Assembly: GCA_003427395.1 (NCBI GenBank)
Contig: BFEA01000740.1
Coordinates: forward strand, 520,410 to 559,088
Direction: 5' to 3'
Origin: Chara braunii
Taxonomy: Eukaryota; Streptophyta; Charophyceae; Charales; Characeae
DNA: 38,679 bases
Shown one piece after another: positions 19,681 to 29,345 of this stretch (its first letter is position 1; every line of letters begins with the position of its first letter). Position numbers and translations under genes: made by a program. The notes under the pieces were generated by a model. The model saw only the letters and a list, made by a program, of their open reading frames with translations, was not told where the DNA came from and did no database searches.

Positions 19681-20310
19681 CTAACCTTTCTTTCCTCTCT
19701 TTGAGGTCACTGTAGGGATCAAATCAGGGTCTCTGAAAATGAACTTACGAAGTCTTGACCCTGATACCATGCCGTGAACCCTGGAACCATCCATCTCTGA
19801 AATCTCATAGACTTTGCCCTTTGCTTGTCCTGTGATTCTGTAAGGACCAAGCCACCTGGGCTCCAACCTTTTAGTCCATTGTGTCTCAAGAGAACTGTCG
19901 AACAGAAGGACAACATCTCCAACTTTCAGTTTCTATTTTCTTATATATCTTTTCTTGTTCCATCTCTCTTGATCTGATAATATGTTGGATGTCATTCTCT
20001 CTGCAGCACCCATCACTGTCTGATCAACTTCTAATACTTGTCTCATTCTGATCTGGGGTAACTCTGAAATAGAATAGTCTCTGTCACTTTCTTGACTCGA
20101 CCATGTCTTGACTATGTTCTCAATAGGCCACGTAGCATATCGGTCGTACCACAGGGTAAATGAAGCATAGTCAGTACTCCTCTTGATTGTGATGTTGTCA
20201 GCATATACAATAATCCTCAATACTTTTGGCCAGTTACTAAGATTTCCTTCACACCACTTAGCCAACGGATCTTTCAAGGTCTTGTGATCTCTCTCGACTG
20301 GTGCATTCGC
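19681..20310 (-). pseudogene. Integrase C-terminal part with GPY/F module
   Basis: This is the same frame as the upstream integrase core. It carries the third catalytic residue (NAPVERDHKTLKDPLAKW, Glu after the YHP block), then a helical stretch, then KLKVGDVVLL and EPRWLGPYRITGQAKGKVYE. The WLGPYRI string is the GPY/F module of Ty3/Gypsy integrases. An in-frame TAG at 19933-19935 (probably from CAG) interrupts it. The protein ends KRGKKG at 19681. No chromodomain follows. Confidence 0.8.
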
Positions 20311-20865
20311 TTAAGGATGGTAAATTGTCACATATCGAATTATGACACCCAATCTGAGAGTGGTTCTTCTTACAATCTCATTTATGAACTCTGATCCCCT
20401 GTTTGAGAAAAACTCTCTGATGAAAGGATACCTGAGATAGACTTCTTCTATCCAGTCAGCCACTTGCTCAGCGGTCTTCGTCTTCAGAGTTTTTGTCTCA
20501 ACATATTTAGAAAAATTATCTCTCATGTTCAGTATATATCTCATTCTACCCTTGCCTAATGGCATGGTGATGAGATCTAAATGAATTTTGCTGCCCGGCT
20601 CTACCAAAATAGTATGAAATAAAGGTTCAATCATTCTTGTAGTAGACCTCTTCTGACATAATACACATGATTTACAGAATCTGAAAATCATGTCTTTCAT
20701 GTCTGGCCAGAAGTAGAGTTTAACAGTCTTAGAGTAGGTTGTCTCAGCAGCCATGAGGCCACCTGCAACCCCCTCATGTAGTGCAACAATTATCTCCAAC
20801 TGTCTCTCATTACCACAGACCACTCTTAGTGGAGGTAGTCCTTCCTTACCATCCACGAAGAGATG
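20311..20865 (-). pseudogene. Integrase: zinc-binding domain and catalytic core (inactive)
   Basis: Integrase joins the LTR DNA to the target. The N-terminal zinc-binding part reads ALHEGVAGGLMAAETT...YFWPDM...CKSCVLCQKR. First His and CxxC are present, but the second His expected in a GHxG string is missing (GGLM). The core has Asp in IHLDLITMP (residue about 94), then SNRGSEF where SDRGSEF is expected (Asp to Asn, residue about 152), then Glu beyond the stop. Counting gives D-57-N-35-E, the canonical spacing with the middle Asp lost. The frame ends at TAA (20311) within YHP-stop-ANAPVE, probably CAA to TAA. Confidence 0.85.
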
Positions 20866-21336
20866 TCATCTTTTTAATCTGAATTTATTCCTTGAATTTT
20901 TACAATAATATTCCTTTAGCTGTTCTTTTTCCATCTTCTTACCAATCTCTTGAAAACTTTCGTCATATTCCTCGAAAATGAAAAATATCCCTTCCTCCTT
21001 CTTTTCACCTTCTTCTTCTTTCTCCTTTGAACCAGAGTTTTCCCCCATTTCATGATAAGTCACTGTTGCTGCGTTAACTCTAGCACACCAATCATTTGGT
21101 TCATCATCTTCTTCTTTCCCAAGAATTGACTCATAAACATAGGCATTAGGGATCTTTCCCCAACTTTCTCTCTCTTCAGGCCACAAACTCCACTTATAGG
21201 AACGTGGTACTTCATAATCCTCATCATCCTTTTCATTCAGAAAATTATGAACATAGGTTGATTCTTCAATCGTTCTTTTTACGTCTTCTTCTTCTTCTTC
21301 TTTTCTCCACTCAATCCGGCTTAGGTCATCTGCCAT
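20866..21336 (-). pseudogene. Acidic linker between RNase H and integrase
   Basis: It starts MADDLSRIEWRKEEEEEDVK, where ADDLSR is the conserved end of the RT-RNase H module of Ty3 elements. The remaining 140 residues are Glu/Asp/Lys-rich and low-complexity. I see no archaeal-type second RNase H, as would be expected in Tat/Ogre elements. A TGA at 20866-20868 separates it from integrase in the same frame. Confidence 0.65.
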
Positions 21337-21873
21337 GTTCTTCTCAGTAGGAATTTTTTCCAGCTTAAAATCAAAAGTTCAGATGAAGGCAATCCACCTG
21401 CTGACTGTTGAATCTACTTGTTGGTGCTTCTTAATGGCACCAATCACAGCAGATGCATCAGTCCTCAAAATGAATCTCCTCCCTAGCACATACTGTCTGA
21501 AGCACCTGAGGCTATGAATGATTGCCAGCAACTTTTTTCTGAATTGGGTATAATCTCTTTCTGTAGAGTTAAGAGTCCTGCTCTCAAATCTCTGAGGCCT
21601 CTCTTTCTCATTTTCATCTTTCTGAATGAGCACACTACCCAGAGCAACTGGTCCTCCATCAACCTCAATGATGAAAGACCTTCCTTCCTCATCATCATAA
21701 AAAGGCACTTCCAGCACTACACCCCCATCTTTTAGTTTCTCCTATAGAGTTTCTGCAGCGGCTTGTCTTTTATCATTCCATGCTAAATTAGCTCCTTGCT
21801 TTACCATCTCCCTTTGAGGCTCCGAAAGGGTAGCAAAATGAGGAATAAAAATCTTCCAAAATCTACAGACACC
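21337..21873 (-). pseudogene. RNase H domain (inactive)
   Basis: This is the same frame as RT. After RT the thumb-like SEPQREMVKQGANLAWNDKR leads to the RNase H domain: FIIEVDGGPVALGSVLIQ (first Asp), YTQFRKKLLAIIHSLRCF, FILRTDASAV (second Asp). The Glu expected in the RKELLAI-type block is Lys here, consistent with a G-to-A change. In-frame stops lie at 21742-21744 (TAG) and 21379-21381 (TGA). RNase H would degrade the RNA template and leave the polypurine primer; this copy cannot. Confidence 0.85.
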
Positions 21874-22923
21874 CTAGAAGCTTCTGACATCTGTCACTCT
21901 CTTGAGTGGCAGAGGCCAGTTCAGGATCTTGTCCATCTTCTTGGGGTCAGGACTCCTACCCTTGGACAAACATTTAAAGCCTAAGATGATTACCTCTGGT
22001 TGAAAGAGAAGGGACTTGCGTCCACTGGCAGTCAGGTTATATTTTTGAAGTCTCTCTAGGACCATCTTTACTCCTTCAGCGTTTTCGCAGACAAACTTTC
22101 TGACTCCATCTGCGATCAAAGTCTCGTCCTTTACTAGGAATCCTTTCACAGGATTATCATCAATATAGGGGCTGATTATTTCAAGAGAGATATCCTGCAT
22201 GACTTGGATCATATCCCTTTGAGTCACTGTCACGCCTTTAGTCCAACCCTGAGGTACCACGCACATCATAATGAACCCTTTTGGCGTGTGCATGACAGTC
22301 ATCGGCCGACTAGTGGGATCAATGGGAAACTGATTATAGCCAGAATATAAATCAACTAGAGAATAAATGCATCGACCAGCAAAAAATTCAGAGAGGAGAT
22401 CAGCATTAGGAAGACTACCTGCGTCACGTACCGTCACCGAGTTGAGTTTCTGAACATTCTGTATCCATCTCAATCCACCCCCTGGTTTCCAAAAACAAAA
22501 CCAGTGGTTAGCATACGGTCCATCAGCAGGTTCAGCAACATTAGATGCAATCTTCTTGTCAAGATATTTTACAACCTCTGCTTCTTCTTTCATAACATAC
22601 TTGGTCGGCCTATCATTCCATGGAACATGATTGGCCGTCCAAATCTTGACCATTTTTATCATATCCACGTTCAACCGCCCTCTCTCTTCATCATTAAAGG
22701 AGAATGCACCTGAGAAGCCCTGACACATTTTAAATATATATTCTTCCTCTTTAGGCAGGATAAACTGATCCGATCCTATCTTCATTGTGTCGAATCTCTC
22801 TTTGGTGACCCTATTCCCCAATTTTGTAGATTCCCTTAATGCTTTACTAATAATTTTCCTTTCCTTTTTCAATGCTTCATCATAATCATTTTCTATTAGG
22901 ACTGTCACCGGATTTTTCTTCAC
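21874..22923 (-). pseudogene. Reverse transcriptase of the giant Ty3/Gypsy element
   Basis: 349 open codons contain nearly the whole RT. Visible motifs: HWFCFWKPGGGLRWIQNVQK, RDAGSLPNADLLSEFFAGR, CIYSLVDLYSGYNQFPID (first catalytic Asp, residue 191), VVPQGWTKGVTVTQRDM, and ISPYIDDNPVKG with the YxDD catalytic pair at 253-256. The PQGW block is unlike the PFGL usual in plant Ty3 elements and recalls fungal-type Gypsy RTs. Catalytic residues are intact. The frame stops at TAG (21874-21876, F-stop-GVCRFWK, probably CAG). The module is therefore broken only by downstream stops. Confidence 0.92.
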
Positions 22924-22968
22924 CCCCTTGAGCTTGTATTTTCTCTTTGACCCAGTGGCTATTTTTTT

Positions 22969-23290
22969 TCATAAAAAAAAATGAGTCGATGCAAATTTTA
23001 ATTTCATCTTTCCTCCCTTAGCAGTCTCTACAACTTTCTTAAATGCTTCAATTTGTCCATCTTCATCCTTGAGATTACCAAGGGCCTTTATCATTTTTGA
23101 AACTTGATTAATACTCACTGAAATTTCTTCTTTAGCCTTTTGCTTGCCTTCTTCTCTTAGTCTCCTAATCCTTTCTATAGACTTCTCTTTTCTGATTGAA
23201 TTGGCTGACAAATGATGCTTGAAATAATTTTTAATGTAGACCATAAAGGTTTGCTCCTAAGAAGTTTCTGGATATTGTAAGCCGATCCAG
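22969..23290 (-). pseudogene. Protease-RT linker (Lys/Glu-rich helical region)
   Basis: This is the same frame as RT and open from about 23290 apart from TAG at 23257-23259. It ends at TGA 22969-22971, beyond which KKIATGSKRKYKLKGV continues in frame into RT. The composition (RKEKSIERIRRLREEGKQKA) suggests a coiled coil or helix. No enzyme motif is visible. Confidence 0.6.
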
Positions 23291-23299
23291 GATGACCCT

Positions 23300-23585
23300 T
23301 CATGACTGAAAAATTGGACTGCCTCCATGCAAGAACGGAGTGCCTAAGATACAATCATGGTCCAGTTCTGACACTACAAAACCTAGTAATTCCACTACCA
23401 TGGTCCCAAATCTGATTGGCAGATTGTCAATAAATCGTGCCACAAAAAGTTCCCCTACAATATTACTCAATACATTTTGTGTAGGCATATCAATAGATAA
23501 GTCACATACCTCCATTGTTCTTCAAGAAAGCAGTATCATCTCTGCCCCAGAGTCCACCAAGGCTCGGATCTTCACTTGATTAATA
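23300..23585 (-). pseudogene. Retroviral-type aspartic protease
   Basis: KIRALVDSGAEMILLS gives the active-site triad DSG (codons at 23543-23554), followed by TGA and then MEVCDLSIDMPTQNVL, FVARFIDNLPIRFGTMVVE and DCILGTPFL (the second conserved ILG block). It lies one frame forward from gag and one frame back from RT, so two frame changes flank it. Whether these are programmed shifts or mutations is unresolved. Confidence 0.8.
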
Positions 23586-24597
23586 TAAATGATCAGGTGC
23601 ACACATCCCATGGTTCATCTTGCAACCTGGCAGTGACCTGTTCACCTGGTTGGGAAAAATTGATCCTAAGTAATTAACTTCTAAGTTCTTCTTCTCAATC
23701 AGCTTCTTCAGTTCTTCTCTCAGTTTGGGTGCTGGAGTCATCGCTTCCTTGAAGGACAAGGTCACTTCTGTCTCTTCCAACATTTTAGTAATTACGTCAG
23801 AAATCACTGTCTCATCTTCCAAATCACTCTTGAGAATAAATTTTTTCTTTCTTCCTTGTTCATTCTTTCTATGGGGAAGTTCTGGTTCTGGGTCATCAAG
23901 AATATTAATCAAGGATTCCTCAGTCTTCCTTATTTTCTTTTCCTCTATCATCTGAGGCGTCAAGCGTGCTGGAAGGTTTCTCACTTCACCAAGCACGACA
24001 CTCGGTTCCATGACGAGTTCTAGAGGTAGATCTCCATCAAATGACATCATGTTGACCAGAAAGCGAACCATTTCATTAGAAGGGGATTCTACTAATTCAG
24101 AAGGGTTCTGAGAAGTAGGATTCTCTTCCAATAGAGGCTCACTTGTAGAAGCCTCGTCTGACACATCCTCTGTCAATGTTAAGGATTCCAAAGACAGCTC
24201 AGTCGTGACATAAGGGTCACTTGCTTCCTGTACTAGTTCATTAGGCAACTCATCAATGAGAAAATAAACATTCACGTTAGTCTTTCTCTTCTTCTTCGCC
24301 TTCATCTTTTCATCATGTTTAAGAGCAAGAAGTCTCATACCTGCTGGATGTTTGGGATTCAACTTGTTCCATGAACTATCACAGATATGACTCATTGCAT
24401 CATTTTTTGCCACCCCACTCCTTACATCATCCTCAAGAGGCCTGCAATAGGAGGTAGTGTGACCCCCTTCACCACAATAGTAGCAGACAAAACTCTTCTT
24501 AGAACGGTCATCATACTTCCTCCTTTCCCTGTTTCCTCTGTCACCATTCTTTCCATTTTTTCTGGATCTAGAAGAATCTCCCTTCTTACCATAGCTT

Positions 24598-24628
<31 letters not shown>

Positions 24629-25415
24629 CTTCACATTCAACTTTTTTCTTTCCTCTGTCATCCGCAACATGGTTTGCAGGCATTGCAGACATATAGTTAG
24701 CCATCACTGTTTGAATAATATTTTCAACACTCAGATTGTTCCCTCTATTCATACCATTCTCAGTCTCTTAGTCTTTGGCCAAAGTACTGATCTGATCTAG
24801 TGACCATTTCTTATGAGAAACTGTAGGTAGAGTTCTAACAATTGCAACCATTTCATCCCATCTGAAAGGATAGTGCTTAGCTTGATTGAGAACTGTCTGT
24901 CTTTTAGTGTTAGTAAAATTTGTCAAAAATATATGGCATCTCTGAGTTTCGTCGAAATATGGAATTCTTCTTGCTTTTCGGATGAAGGTATGAAGAAAAA
25001 CATTGAAAGTGTCATACTTAGCTCTTCTGATGTTGAGTAAATCCTTAGTTGTTGTTCGAACTGAGTCTTTCTCAAAAAAAATTTTCATTCTCTTTTTAAC
25101 CTCTTCCCATGTAGTGACACCTTCCATCAATTCCTGAACTGTCGATCTTGAGTCAGTGTCACACTAAGGTAGAAGGTGCTTAAGTCGTTGTTTATCTGTT
25201 CAGCCATAACCGAACTCAAATAATTCATACTCGTCCGGAAAATCATTTACTTGGAGTCCTCTGAAACACGGAATTCTCTCATCTGGCCTCTTTGCTCTTG
25301 CGATATCTGATCCTCCTTTGATTCTATCGACCCTCTTGACCAGTTCCCGTATAACCCCAACCAAGGCCTCCTCATTGGTCCCTGCAGATGAGCTAGGCCT
25401 CGAACGACCAGCCAT
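23580..25415 (-). pseudogene. Gag polyprotein with CCHC zinc knuckle
   Basis: A single frame runs from ATG at 25415 (MAGRSRPSSSAGTNEEALVG) to 23580, interrupted by three stops: TGA 25200-25202, TAG 25164-25166, TAA 24768-24770. The middle part (TWEEVKKRMKIFF, FNVFLHTFIRKARRI, HIFLTNFTNTKRQTV) resembles the retrotransposon gag capsid region. The nucleocapsid has an Asp run encoded by a GAT repeat, a basic Gly/Arg/Lys stretch, and the CCHC knuckle CYYCGEGGHTTSYC (residues 90-103 counted from 24752). The C-terminal part is acidic and disordered-looking, and overlaps the protease start. Confidence 0.85.
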
Positions 25416-25483
25416 CTAGACCATAATTTTTTCTTAACGTTTTTCTCTTATTTTCTTACCACTCTTAGTCTCCTCTCTTCACT

Positions 25484-26041
25484 TCAATCTCTCACTCTTC
25501 TCGCGAGGGATACAGACACGTTTCTCTCTTCCCTTGTTTGCTCTACCCCTTGAAAATTTTGTACATAGAGAGTATAAGCAATAATAGATTGGGTAGTGAT
25601 CAAAGACAAAACAATCCTTCTCAGCCTTCCAATGTAATATTCAATCAACTCTCTTTCATCATCCCTACCCAGTCTTCTATTATACCATTTTAGAGTACCC
25701 CGAATCATAAAATATCGAGTCAAGTATATCTCATAGTCAAATGACATTGCTTACAACCCGCTGTTGATCCTTTTGGCAAGAGAGACTCATTCCCTAGAAG
25801 TGTGGTACGATATTCTCTCAGCAGTTCTCACTTTCACCACCTTTAATAAATAGTTTATCTCAGTCTAATCAGTGACAATTCTCAGGGCAGAATCTCTCAT
25901 TCGGTCAACGAAGGGCTGCACGAACTCAAGCTCATATAGGGTAGAAAGATTCCTGTCAGAGATCCGAAGAGTCCCCTCTATTTTGATTATTCTTCCTTCC
26001 AATACAACCCCAAATGTCAATTGTTCAATCAAACTGGGCAT
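25484..26041 (-). pseudogene. Two-module ORF upstream of gag (tandemly duplicated unit)
   Basis: One minus-strand frame runs from ATG at 26041 to 25484, with stops at 25865, near the end of module 1, and just before MSFDYEIYL. The two halves are related. Module 1 has IIKIEGTLRISDRNLSTLYE, FVDRMRDSALRIV and VSLAKRI. Module 2 (25747-25484) has YFMIRGTLKWYNRRLGRDDE, YIGRLRRIVLSLI and VSVSLARRV. Each is about 90-95 residues. No family is recognised. It lies between the D-[ILV]-R-x-Y ORFs and gag, and its own frame is separate from both. Confidence 0.5.
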
Positions 26042-26043
26042 CG

Positions 26044-26616
26044 CTAACCATCATAGGAAACATCTGAAAGATAGATCTCAGGTTGGACATAATCAGGGAT
26101 TTCGAACCTGTGCTCAAAGGTACTCAGAAGCAGGGATTTTATCATCACAGTAGAGTCTTTTTCCGTTGCTCTGCCAATCTCATCAATAGCCTCCAGCAGA
26201 GGCATCCAATCTCTTATGTCTTCAAATCCCTCGGCAATTGAGAATTCAGGGAGTCTTTCAAATTCCCTTACTCCCACTCCCCATGTTACCTTTTTTCTTA
26301 GCTTCTCCAGCCACTCTTTCGTTCGCTCAAGACTGACATACGCCCCTTTTAAATACTCCAAGTAGTCAACTTCCTCCTCTAGACAGGCAGAGGAGTAAAC
26401 TCTCACATCCAAACTGTCAGAGTTCAGGAATTTAACTATAGGGATATGAAATATTATATGTCCTCTTCCACAAGTCTCATGCCTAAGAATTACAAAGGGA
26501 TTATCATGCCCTGTCACCTCATAAAGTTTGCTCCTCACAGTAGTTATCTTGACTACTGAGAGTATTCTTCTTGGACTCTCTTCACTTTCCATGCAAAATT
26601 TATCATTGCAAACCAA
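26044..26616 (-). pseudogene. D-[ILV]-R-x-Y module ORF 3
   Basis: 190 open codons. Visible: IIFHIPIVKFLNSDSLDVRV (the shared module, here LDVRVY), then a helical ERTKEWLEKLRKKVTWGVGV and a C-terminal part with FEDIRDWMPLLEAIDEIGRA. The block RKKVTWGVGVREFERL resembles KKRVEWGVMPVTYEAV in the read-through of ORF 1. It overlaps ORF 2 by 64 bp in another frame, suggesting an ancestral fused protein split by an indel. No known domain. Confidence 0.55.
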
Positions 26617-27047
26617 TTATCTTTCGATGGATTGATATCAGATAAGGGAGGAGCTGAAAATTCCTTAAAGACAGTAAATCGAGTGGATCCAGTGAAGCAT
26701 TTGTTCTCCTTTTCGAGTCTCTCGTTCTGTCTCAGTACAATCTCTTCAGCAGATCCCCAGCATCTCTCATACACTGCATCAGCACTTCTTTCTTTTGGGA
26801 CATAAATCCTCACATCATACACGTCTAGGTCTATGAAGTGAAATGTCAGTACATAAAACCGTTTCTGCTCCCATCCACTCTCGACCATCTCACATCTGAC
26901 AGCCTCATAAGGAAACACCTCTCTATTACCCAGCGTATTCAAGGATTTTAGAAGGCACTAAACCCTCTCTTGACTTGGTCCTGAACCTCTGCCAAATTCC
27001 GACCTTCTCTGTCTGATTTCCTCTGCTGAAATCTCTTTAGTTTTCAT
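26553..27047 (-). pseudogene. D-[ILV]-R-x-Y module ORF 2
   Basis: The frame can start at ATG 27047 (MKTKEISAEEIRQRRSEFGR). A TAG follows GPSQERV, then it continues through NREVFPYEAVRCEMVESGWE, RFYVLTFHFIDLDVYDVRIY and VPKERSADAVYERCW to 26553. The FPY start, hydrophobic strand and YDVRIYVPKE match the LTR ORF (FPYSYAK in the right LTR, KDLRVYLKKG). Function unknown. Confidence 0.55.
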
Positions 27048-27106
27048 GACCACCTGTTTTTTTCTCCCACGTAAGTATCATGCTGATAATTGGCAATCAG
27101 TCAGTC

Positions 27107-27450
27107 CCATTACAATAGCTGTCAAGTATAGGAGGAATCAGAACAGCCTCATACGTTACTGGCATTACACCCCATTCCACTCTCTTCTTTTGCTTGATTA
27201 GGTCCGCTTTCTCTTCATAAAGAGATCGGATCGCAATTTCTCATAGCCAGTTAAAGGTTTCACCTTCGTCGCAGTCTCCCTTCTTAACATAAGGACGGAT
27301 ATCATAGATATTTCCCTCCAAGAAGCGAGTCAGCATTACGCTAATGGTCGAATTGCCATAACGGTAGACCCAACAATGCTCATACTGATGAGGGAATATT
27401 CCTTTGATAGTTACTTTCAAGAGTTCTCTCAATGCATCAGAAGTTAGCAT
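27107..27450 (-). pseudogene. D-[ILV]-R-x-Y module ORF 1 (first ORF after the PBS)
   Basis: The frame starts MLTSDALRELLKVTIKGIFP, then HQYEHCWVYRYGNSTISVML, TRFLEGNIYDIRPYVKKGDC, and a TGA at 27241-27243 after FNWL. Reading on in the same frame gives EIAIRSLYEEKADLIKQKKR and VEWGVMPVTYEAV to a stop near 27107, so the module is about 110 residues with one internal stop. It is the closest internal relative of the LTR ORF (FPH/FPY start; YDIRPYVKKG against KDLRVYLKKG). Confidence 0.55.
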
Positions 27451-27772
27451 TCTTGATGAAGTCTCTGAGCTCTTGACTCTTTCTTTTCCTTCTCAGTGTT
27501 TCAAGGACATCATAGGTTCATGAGGCATACCTGAGATCAAGCTTGATTCTCTCCAATAATAATATTAATCTCCTTCTCCGGTCCAGTGTGGTACCTCACA
27601 CAGGGAAGATAGAGCTCAGTTAGCAATTGGGTTTTTCAAGAGAATAATGACTCAAGAAAGTTTGCAAAATTGATCTGAAAAATTCTGAAATTGTCAACAG
27701 TTCTCAAGGCCTAATCAAAGCTCAAAGCTGTTTGATGACCCAGGCTCGTTCTGGACACGAAAATTTTTCATG
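27451..27772. other. Leader between PBS and first internal ORF
   Basis: About 320 bp, A/T-rich, with no gene. It is the expected place for the packaging signal; I see no clear structure. Confidence 0.5.
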
Positions 27773-27790
27773 TCCCCGGCAACGGCGCCA
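27773..27790 (-). promoter_or_regulatory. Primer binding site, tRNA-Asp type
   Basis: On the minus strand TGGCGCCGTTGCCGGGGA begins four bases (AAAA) after the 5' LTR end. It is complementary to the 3' end of plant cytosolic tRNA-Asp and is the PBS type used by several plant Ty3 elements such as Athila. It fixes the element's orientation as minus. Confidence 0.9.
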
Positions 27791-28550
27791 TTTTTGTCGC
27801 ACTTTTTCCAGTCGGTCCCCTTCGGTCGACCGGAAAGCCAACAGGCTGTCACGCAGGGTTTTGGATGTGATTGCAATAATTAAATTAAATTAAATAAAGC
27901 AAATTCCTTCTTGTTGTATGCGTCCGGCTTCGAGCGAGACCCTTCAATTGCGGTCTTCGCCAGACCCCGGTCTTAGGAATCTTTTATTTTGATTCGGAGC
28001 TGCAGAGAATCGTGCAAATAACTATCATAAAATTGTGGAGTGTCATTCACGCATTAATTATGTCAATCAGATTTTGAGAACCGTGACAGAACCATCCACG
28101 AAAGCAATCATCAAGCAAAAACAATGCAAAAAGCAAAGACCGACAGACTCGAGCAATGACAGAATCAGATGAATGATGGAAGAATGAGAACTCATAATAG
28201 TCTCATGAAGTACATATGGAAGAGAGCATGGTCAACACCAATCAAGAGTCCTCACTCATCCCTCTGAACTTCGCACTCGGTCTCTCATTCTGCTGTCTGT
28301 CGTTTGGGCTTCTTGCCATGTCTCCGTACTCTATGAGGTTGTTGCCTTGGTATGTAGAGCCACCTGAAGCCTGCAAGCTCTGAACATTTTCATCCAAGGT
28401 ACATGACCCGAAAGTAAATCATGAAACAAAACTCTTCCCATAATGTAGGCAGATAGGGTTTGAAGAAAATTCCCCGTCTGAGATGAGGGAACTCGGATGG
28501 CTCAGTCACTACTTCGCAATCGATCACTGCAGGGGAGATGTACCTCTTGG

Positions 28551-29192
28551 CTAGGTCTTCACCCCAGCATGATCCGTCAGTGAAGTAGTAAGGAACCAGA
28601 GTTTTGGGTAGTCTGTAAAAAGTTTGGGGCCAAAGCTGTAGACCAACTTCGATTCCCCTTTGAGTCTCTCAACTTTCCATTGTACGAACCTCGCTGCTGC
28701 CACCCAAACAGCGTCAAAGTGTGGATGTGCCTCATTCCCTTTCTTCAGATATACCCGTAGATCCTTGACTGCTCCTCTTGCAAATTTTGTGAGAGCGATG
28801 AAGATTGACAGGTCTTCACGCCTGAAGCCATCAATCTTGGCATAACTGTATGGAAAACTCTCCTTTGAGGCTACCCGATTGAGAATGTCGAGGACAGGCT
28901 GCTCGACCGAGATAGGGTTGATCTCTCTCATATGTTTAGGCAAATACTTACTCCCTGATTTATGGAAAAGAGACTGTGCTTGATTGACAGGGGTCCACGG
29001 CTTGAATGTCTTTTTAATGCCGTTCTGAATGGTGTTCTGAACGTTGTTCTGAATGTTGTTCTGAATGCTGTTCTGAATGTTGTTCTGAATTCTGATCTGA
29101 ATGCTGATTGACTGCTGATAAGAAAACTGATTGACTGCTGATAAAAAAAACTGATTGGCTGCTGATAAAAAAACTGATTGACTGCTAATCAA
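28551..29192 (-). pseudogene. LTR-encoded D-[ILV]-R-x-Y protein, right LTR copy (frameshifted)
   Basis: The frame is open from 29192 through the tandem repeats, giving an Asn/Gln/Ser-rich N-terminus (QNNIQNSIQNNIQNNVQN) joined to KTFKPWTPVNQAQSLFHKSG and the module (FPYSYAKIDGFRREDLSIFI; KDLRVYLKKG). The left-LTR ATG (MPVN) is ACC (TPVN) here, so any start must lie further upstream. After KLFTDYPK an indel shifts the frame and it ends early at 28551. A short deletion (gtctacaaggtca against gtcttca) lies nearby. Confidence 0.6.
29022..29100 (-). repeat. 15-bp tandem repeat in right LTR
   Basis: About five copies of TTCTGAATGTTG-type units, matching 10368-10440. They encode the QNNIQN tract in frame with the LTR ORF. 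Confidence 0.85.
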
Positions 29193-29345
29193 AAAACCTG
29201 ATTGATTGGTGATAAAAAAACTGATTTACTACTGATCAGAAAACTGATTGACTGTTGATCAGAAAACTGATTGATTGCTGATAAGGAAACTGATTGACTG
29301 TTGATCAGGAAACTGATTGACTCCTTATCAGGATACTGATCGATT
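29101..29345 (-). repeat. 26-27 bp tandem repeat in right LTR
   Basis: About nine units of CTGATTGACTGCTGATAAAA type, one or two more than in the left LTR (10441-10640). Copy number has changed since insertion. Confidence 0.88.

Noticed and set aside
20866-21336. Tat/Ogre affiliation from size and extra ORFs before gag
   Set aside because: No second RNase H is visible between RNase H and integrase, and the PBS and RT motifs differ. The similarity looks architectural only.
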